The notes under the pieces are model-generated. The model was given only the letters and a program-made list of their open reading frames with translations, was not told where the DNA came from and ran no database searches. A stretch of 8,550 nt of DNA from positions 1 to 8,550 of the forward strand of contig DAIDTZ010000200.1 in assembly GCA_027456925.1 (NCBI GenBank). The letters are read 5' to 3'. Source of the DNA: Nitrospirota bacterium. GTDB lineage: Bacteria; Nitrospirota; UBA9217. Made by a program: the position numbers and the translations under genes. This document shows, in pieces, positions 5,686 through 8,550 of this stretch (the first letter of the stretch is position 1; each line of letters begins with the position of its first letter).

Positions 5686-6858
5686 ATGGATAATCATGGA
5701 CATTTATCATTCGATCAAGGCGAGTCCGGCAAAAAGAGTGGACTGAAAAGCAAGAGTCTCAAGATCGTCGCAGGAAGTCAAAAGCCCCTGTCGAACAACC
5801 AGCAGACGTTCAACAGGCAGACCAAGCGCGTTGAAGAACTCCAGCATACCCTCCTTGCCCTGACCGCGAAACTCGAATCCTTACGCCGGCTCTATATTGC
5901 GAAAATGCCCGCTCTGGCGCGTTCCCTGGCAAAAAGCCAGCTTGCGCTTGCCAAGGCATTGGGGAATTCCACGAAATCGACACCCTTCGGAAAGCGAGAG
6001 ATCGAAAACATGCGAACGGTGATCCTCGGCCTCTGTGATGAGGCATTTTCCGAAATTGAACCCGATGAGGCGGACGAGGCGTTCTATGATGCCTGGGCGG
6101 AATCGAGTTACCGCGAGGAGCAAAAGAACCAGAGCGACATGCGGAAGAAATTGCTTGCCGCGGATGTCAAGGACGTTTACGGCATCGATATCGACGTTGA
6201 CGATATCGACGACACTCCCGAGGGGCTCGCCCGCCTGGCAAGGCGGTTAAAAGAAGAGTTCGGGAACAGCCGGCGGAAAACGGATGGTCAATTCTCAAGA
6301 CGGAAGAAAACAAAGAAACAGACTGCGCAGGAGGAGGTTCAAAGACAGGAGGAGGCGCTCAAACTGAAAAGTCTGCGCAGCATCTATATTTCCCTGGCCA
6401 AAGCCCTGCATCCGGACAGGATACCGGACCCCGCGGAAAAGGCCCTGAAGGAAGAATTGATGAAAAAGGTGACTGCGGCCTACGCGGACCGGGACCTCTC
6501 GGCGCTTCTGAAGCTCGAAATGGAATGGGTCGCATCGGCAGCCAGCGCTCTTGATGCCTTGCCCGATGAGAAGTTGAAGCTCTATATTGCGTCGCTCAAG
6601 GGACAGGCAGCGGCCCTTGAGCGGGAACTGCGCTCGCTGTACCATCACCCCCGGTTTACGTGCATAGCCGGATTTTCGAGGGACCCCGAACCATATGCAA
6701 GCAGGTACATTCACGATCTGGAACGCACGTATGCCGGGCGGATCAGGACCATTAAACAAAGCGTATCGATATTTTCCCGGCCGGACCGGAAGAGGATGAT
6801 CCTCGCCTTTGTGAAGCAGTATCTTTCCGCCGTCAATTCCAGCTGTCCTCGTTCATAG
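5686..6858 (+). CDS. J-domain (DnaJ-like) protein with N-terminal coiled coil
   Basis: This is a cytosolic protein of 390 residues from ATG 5686. Residues about 45-95 form a heptad-rich helical segment (RQTKRVEELQHTLLALTAKL), followed by an acidic region (EIEPDEADEAFYDAW, then DIDVDDIDD near 168-176) and a basic patch (RRKKTKK). The J-like module is at about 228-290: LRSIYISLAKALHPDRIPDP with the HPD tripeptide at 242-244, then MKKVTAAYADRDLSALLKLE. Unlike classical DnaJ there is no N-terminal J domain, no Gly/Phe region and no zinc centre, so a specialised Hsp70 co-chaperone is inferred. The C-terminal 90 residues are helical and unassigned. The start is uncertain: ATG 5686 has no Shine-Dalgarno and the same frame is open back to TTG 5581 and GTG 5608, with coding-like composition (RLQWTADVAFNKAYPSER). 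The true protein may be up to 35 residues longer. No dnaK or grpE is near. Confidence 0.82.
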   Translation: MDNHGHLSFDQGESGKKSGLKSKSLKIVAGSQKPLSNNQQTFNRQTKRVEELQHTLLALTAKLESLRRLYIAKMPALARSLAKSQLALAKALGNSTKSTPFGKREIENMRTVILGLCDEAFSEIEPDEADEAFYDAWAESSYREEQKNQSDMRKKLLAADVKDVYGIDIDVDDIDDTPEGLARLARRLKEEFGNSRRKTDGQFSRRKKTKKQTAQEEVQRQEEALKLKSLRSIYISLAKALHPDRIPDPAEKALKEELMKKVTAAYADRDLSALLKLEMEWVASAASALDALPDEKLKLYIASLKGQAAALERELRSLYHHPRFTCIAGFSRDPEPYASRYIHDLERTYAGRIRTIKQSVSIFSRPDRKRMILAFVKQYLSAVNSSCPRS

Positions 6859-6981
6859 CGACGATTGCTTCCCGGGTAAGCTGTTCGGAAAGATTCGTCC
6901 CCTACAAGGGGCAGGTCGCTTGATTTTCAACTGTCAGCCATTATGCCTACTGTCCTTGGTTGTTCTTTTTGCAGTAACTGC
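6859..6981. other. Short convergent intergenic stretch with weak hairpin
   Basis: This lies between the J-domain gene and the toxin remnant. The only structure seen is CCCCT-ACA-AGGGG at 6899-6911, about 40 bases after the J-domain stop. It has a short stem and no immediate T-run, so it is at best a weak terminator. Confidence 0.3.
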
Positions 6982-7164
6982 CTATGCAGGATAAACCACC
7001 AGGCCGAGAGTTCTGAAATCATGGTCAAAGGTCAGGCAGGGCATATCATCGAGCAGACCCCTGATTATCACGAGCGAGAGCGCATCGCAGTAGGAGAGTT
7101 TTTTGTCCTTTGAAAGCTTTTTAAATATTTCTTCCGCAGCCGACCGGACTGAATCATCATACCG
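6982..7164 (-). pseudogene. C-terminal remnant of a PIN-domain (VapC-type) toxin
   Basis: Sixty codons ending at TAG 6982 read as the last part of a PIN ribonuclease: SVRSAAEEIFKKL, then KKLSYCDALSLVIIRGL with the third PIN acidic residue (SYCDA), then LTFDHDFRTLGLVVYP with the final acidic FDHDF motif. The N-terminal half, which would hold the first catalytic aspartate (VDTS-type) and the conserved glutamate, is absent. Upstream in this frame the sequence only antisense-shifts through the antitoxin gene and does not resemble PIN. Intact VapC toxins are about 130-140 residues, so roughly 70-80 are missing. A GTG at 7190-7188 overlapping the antitoxin TGA (GTGA) has the typical toxin start arrangement but lies in another frame and stops after about 40 codons. 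The simplest reading is an internal deletion with frame loss. The product should be inactive. Confidence 0.75.
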
Positions 7165-7186
7165 TAAACCCTGTCCTGAGGAAAGT

Positions 7187-7456
7187 TCACGACTGGTCCT
7201 CGGCTGCGTAGAGATGCGTCTTAATATTTTCTGAAACAGGATATTTCTTCGCTTTCCCTTTTTTAGCGGTCCGCTTCCGCAGGGCGAGAAGCTGCTTTGC
7301 TGCTTCTCCCGGTTTGACCCGGGGAGAGGTCTTGATTTCCGCAACGACTTCGTCGTGCACGGTCACCTGGTATACCGTATCGGGCGACTCTCTCAACTTT
7401 TTTATGATGCCCGGCAATTGTTTCCGGGCTTCAGATATGGATATGATCGTCTTCAT
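7187..7456 (-). CDS. Phd/YefM-VapB type antitoxin
   Basis: This is an 89-residue antitoxin. MKTIISISEARKQLPGIIKK at the N-terminus is the Phd/YefM (prevent-host-death) DNA-binding module: short strand, SEAR helix, then VTVHDEVVAEI, the strand pair that follows in the family. The C-terminal half (about residues 45-89) is basic (KRTAKKGKAKK) and ends NIKTHLYAAEDQS, the part that would wrap the toxin. Start: GAGGGG lies eight to nine bases before ATG 7456; the TTG at 7471 lacks support. The family represses its own promoter by binding a palindrome, and a perfect one lies just upstream. Its partner is the truncated PIN toxin immediately downstream, so the antitoxin is effectively an orphan. It could still act as a repressor or neutralise toxins from elsewhere. 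Confidence 0.88.
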   Translation of the reverse strand: MKTIISISEARKQLPGIIKKLRESPDTVYQVTVHDEVVAEIKTSPRVKPGEAAKQLLALRKRTAKKGKAKKYPVSENIKTHLYAAEDQS

Positions 7457-7483
7457 TTGTGCACCCCTCAAGCAAGGTTATTC

Positions 7484-7498
7484 TGTACAATTTGTACA
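7484..7498. promoter_or_regulatory. Palindromic operator upstream of the antitoxin
   Basis: TGTACAATTTGTACA is a perfect 7-1-7 inverted repeat (TGTACAA and TTGTACA around one central base). It lies 28 bases before the antitoxin ATG and covers the predicted transcript start, the position expected for an autoregulatory operator of a Phd/VapB-type antitoxin. Confidence 0.7.
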
Positions 7499-7500
7499 AT

Positions 7501-7529
7501 ATTCTACCATAGGGCGGTGAATTTGTCAT
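7501..7529 (-). promoter_or_regulatory. Sigma-70 promoter of the antitoxin gene
   Basis: On the minus strand ATGACA (7529-7524) and TAGAAT (7506-7501) are separated by exactly 17 bases. The predicted start falls inside the palindromic operator, giving a coherent repressed-promoter layout. Confidence 0.6.
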
Positions 7530-7770
7530 CCGAATGTGGCCGACGGGCAATAGACCTGATAATCATTTGAAGGCACTCGCATACCCTACAGGTTCGCGCT
7601 GTCTTCATCCTGAAGTACCGGAGGCCGAGCAGGCCCTTTCCTACTGATAACGCCCTTCTTCACGGCTCCTCCAATAGTAAGCCCCTCTCCCTTTGTCCCC
7701 CTTCCTCACTTCTCTGTTTTTGACTGTTGTCCGCTGTATTCGAAAAGCATTATGTCCTTTTCTCCGGGAA
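7530..7770. other. Intergenic stretch without recognised gene
   Basis: This lies between the antitoxin promoter and the terminator of the surface protein. No frame with plausible protein composition and a ribosome site was seen on either strand, and no repeat or strong hairpin. The 7670-7740 part is pyrimidine-rich on the plus strand. Confidence 0.4.
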
Positions 7771-7774
7771 GAAT

Positions 7775-7811
7775 AAAAAAGGTCCGGGCGCATGTCGCAG
7801 CACCCGGACCT
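7775..7811 (-). terminator. Intrinsic terminator of the surface-protein gene
   Basis: The arms AGGTCCGGG (7780-7788) and CCCGGACCT (7803-7811) are fully complementary around a 14-base loop that can pair further (GC next to the stem). On the minus strand the stem is followed by TTTTTT (plus-strand A run 7775-7780). It begins 35 bases after the TAG of the surface protein at 7846. Confidence 0.88.
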
Positions 7812-7845
7812 CATGGTTTTTGACGGAATTACACGAAACCAGGTT

Positions 7846-8550
7846 CTACTGCGTCGTGAAGCTCCATGTCGCGCTCGACGCCAGGCCGCCCTTGCCGTCA
7901 TCGGCGACGACCTTCCAGTAGTATGTCGTTGCGCTGCTCAGACTCGAGGCCTGATAGGTGATGTCCGTACTGACGGGCGCAGATGTGCTCGACCCGCTGC
8001 TCTTGCCGCAGGAAGTAACGAGCGCACCGGTCGTCAAGACCATTCCGAGCATCAACGCAAGCATAAGCATTTTCCCGCGATTGCCGCGGGTAAAGACGAA
8101 CCCGACGAACAGGAGACCGGATCCCGCAAAGTAAAGCCCCGCCATCCCCCGGGACGCGACATTCACGGGCGTACAGGACGCAAAGGTGTTGTCCGTGCAG
8201 TCGTAGACGTGGTACGTGACCGGATCGTTGTCCGGGTCCGTGGACCTGGTCCACTCAAGCGTGGCCGTCGTTCCAACGCCGGTCTGCCCGTCCGAGGGGG
8301 ACACCATGGTTGGCGCGCTCGGCGGATTATTTGTTGTTGCCGAAAGGCCCGTTCCGCTCACGTTCATCGTGACCGAAGGAGTGGCGCTGTCATTGCTCGG
8401 GATGTCGAAGGAATCGCTGGATGCGGTTGCCGCTGTGGGAGCGAAGCGGACCGTTATGGTGCAGGCGCCTGCGGGAGCAATGGTTTTGCCCGAACAATTA
8501 TCAGCCGTGATGCTGAAGGGAGCTGCAAGCGGATTTGCGCTTGCTATCGT
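7846..8550 (-). CDS. C-terminal part of a secreted ASH/choice-of-anchor D and fibronectin III protein with a split FN3 domain
   Basis: The frame is open to the window edge, giving 234 residues; the N-terminus lies outside. Residues 1-67 end an ASH/choice-of-anchor D-type beta domain (CSGKTIAPAGACTITVRFAP, then DSFDIPSNDSATPSVTMNVSGTG). From about 75 a fibronectin III domain begins (PPSAPTMVSPSDGQTGVGTT, then ATLEWTRSTDPDNDPVTYHV and CTDNTFASCTPVNVAS). It is interrupted at about 133-196 by a hydrophobic insert: AGLYFAGSGLLFVGFVF, a basic RGNRGK, then MLMLALMLGMVLTTGALVTSC and a Ser/Gly linker. It then resumes with ITYQASSLSSATTYYWKVVA, DDGKGGLASSATWSFTTQ and the stop, which are the last FN3 strands. 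The insert's second half has the build of a lipoprotein signal (basic, hydrophobic, V-T-S-C), and its first half resembles a C-terminal sorting anchor. Function is unknown; a cell-surface or periplasmic adhesion/structural role is inferred. A strong terminator follows. Confidence 0.82.
   Translation of the reverse strand, partial: TIASANPLAAPFSITADNCSGKTIAPAGACTITVRFAPTAATASSDSFDIPSNDSATPSVTMNVSGTGLSATTNNPPSAPTMVSPSDGQTGVGTTATLEWTRSTDPDNDPVTYHVYDCTDNTFASCTPVNVASRGMAGLYFAGSGLLFVGFVFTRGNRGKMLMLALMLGMVLTTGALVTSCGKSSGSSTSAPVSTDITYQASSLSSATTYYWKVVADDGKGGLASSATWSFTTQ

Noticed and set aside
7641..7901. Minus-strand open frame across the surface-protein terminator
   Set aside because: It overlaps the terminator hairpin and the 3' end of the surface-protein gene, is arginine-rich and has no ribosome site.

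Overview
The window looks like a chromosomal segment from a Gram-negative, probably anaerobic or sediment-type bacterium of the Desulfobacterota/Nitrospirota kind. This is an inference. It rests on lipoproteins with lipoboxes, an NrfJ-like small lipoprotein, a palindromic repeat built on a GTCATTGCGAGGAGCGAAGC-type core and an ACAGGAT-rich inverted repeat (both of which I associate with such genomes), and a large ASH/choice-of-anchor D plus fibronectin III surface protein. No rRNA, tRNA, CRISPR array, phage gene or complete transposase was seen.

Layout from left to right. (1) Bases 1-54 may be the tail of a plus-strand gene, followed by an ACAGGAT-rich inverted repeat at 105-186. (2) A minus-strand PAP2-family membrane phosphatase lies at 261-1145. 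(3) A 133-bp nested palindromic element sits at 1201-1333, followed by a possible structured stretch. (4) A minus-strand group reads, in transcription order, a FabZ-like hotdog dehydratase (3224-3679), a POT-family proton/oligopeptide symporter (1799-3076) and a small antibiotic-biosynthesis-monooxygenase-fold protein (1449-1757). (5) A divergent plus-strand pair holds an F420/NADP-type Rossmann oxidoreductase (3922-4584) and an unknown 76-residue protein (4642-4872). (6) A minus-strand NrfJ-like lipoprotein (5118-5465) has a textbook terminator and is divergent from a plus-strand J-domain protein (5686-6858). (7) A decayed toxin-antitoxin locus on the minus strand has an intact Phd/VapB-type antitoxin, its promoter and a palindromic operator, but only the C-terminal part of the PIN toxin. 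(8) At the right edge is the C-terminal part of a minus-strand surface protein whose last fibronectin III domain is split by a hydrophobic insert.

The genes do not form one pathway; this looks like ordinary chromosome with accessory scars. The most unusual item is the last protein. In one uninterrupted frame, an FN3 domain is broken in mid-fold by about 60 residues holding a glycine-rich transmembrane segment, a basic cluster, a second hydrophobic segment and a lipobox-like VTSC, after which the FN3 strands resume. The second item of note is the truncated toxin next to a still regulated antitoxin. Start sites were moved from the longest frames to starts with Shine-Dalgarno support for the ABM protein, the dehydratase, the oxidoreductase and the antitoxin.
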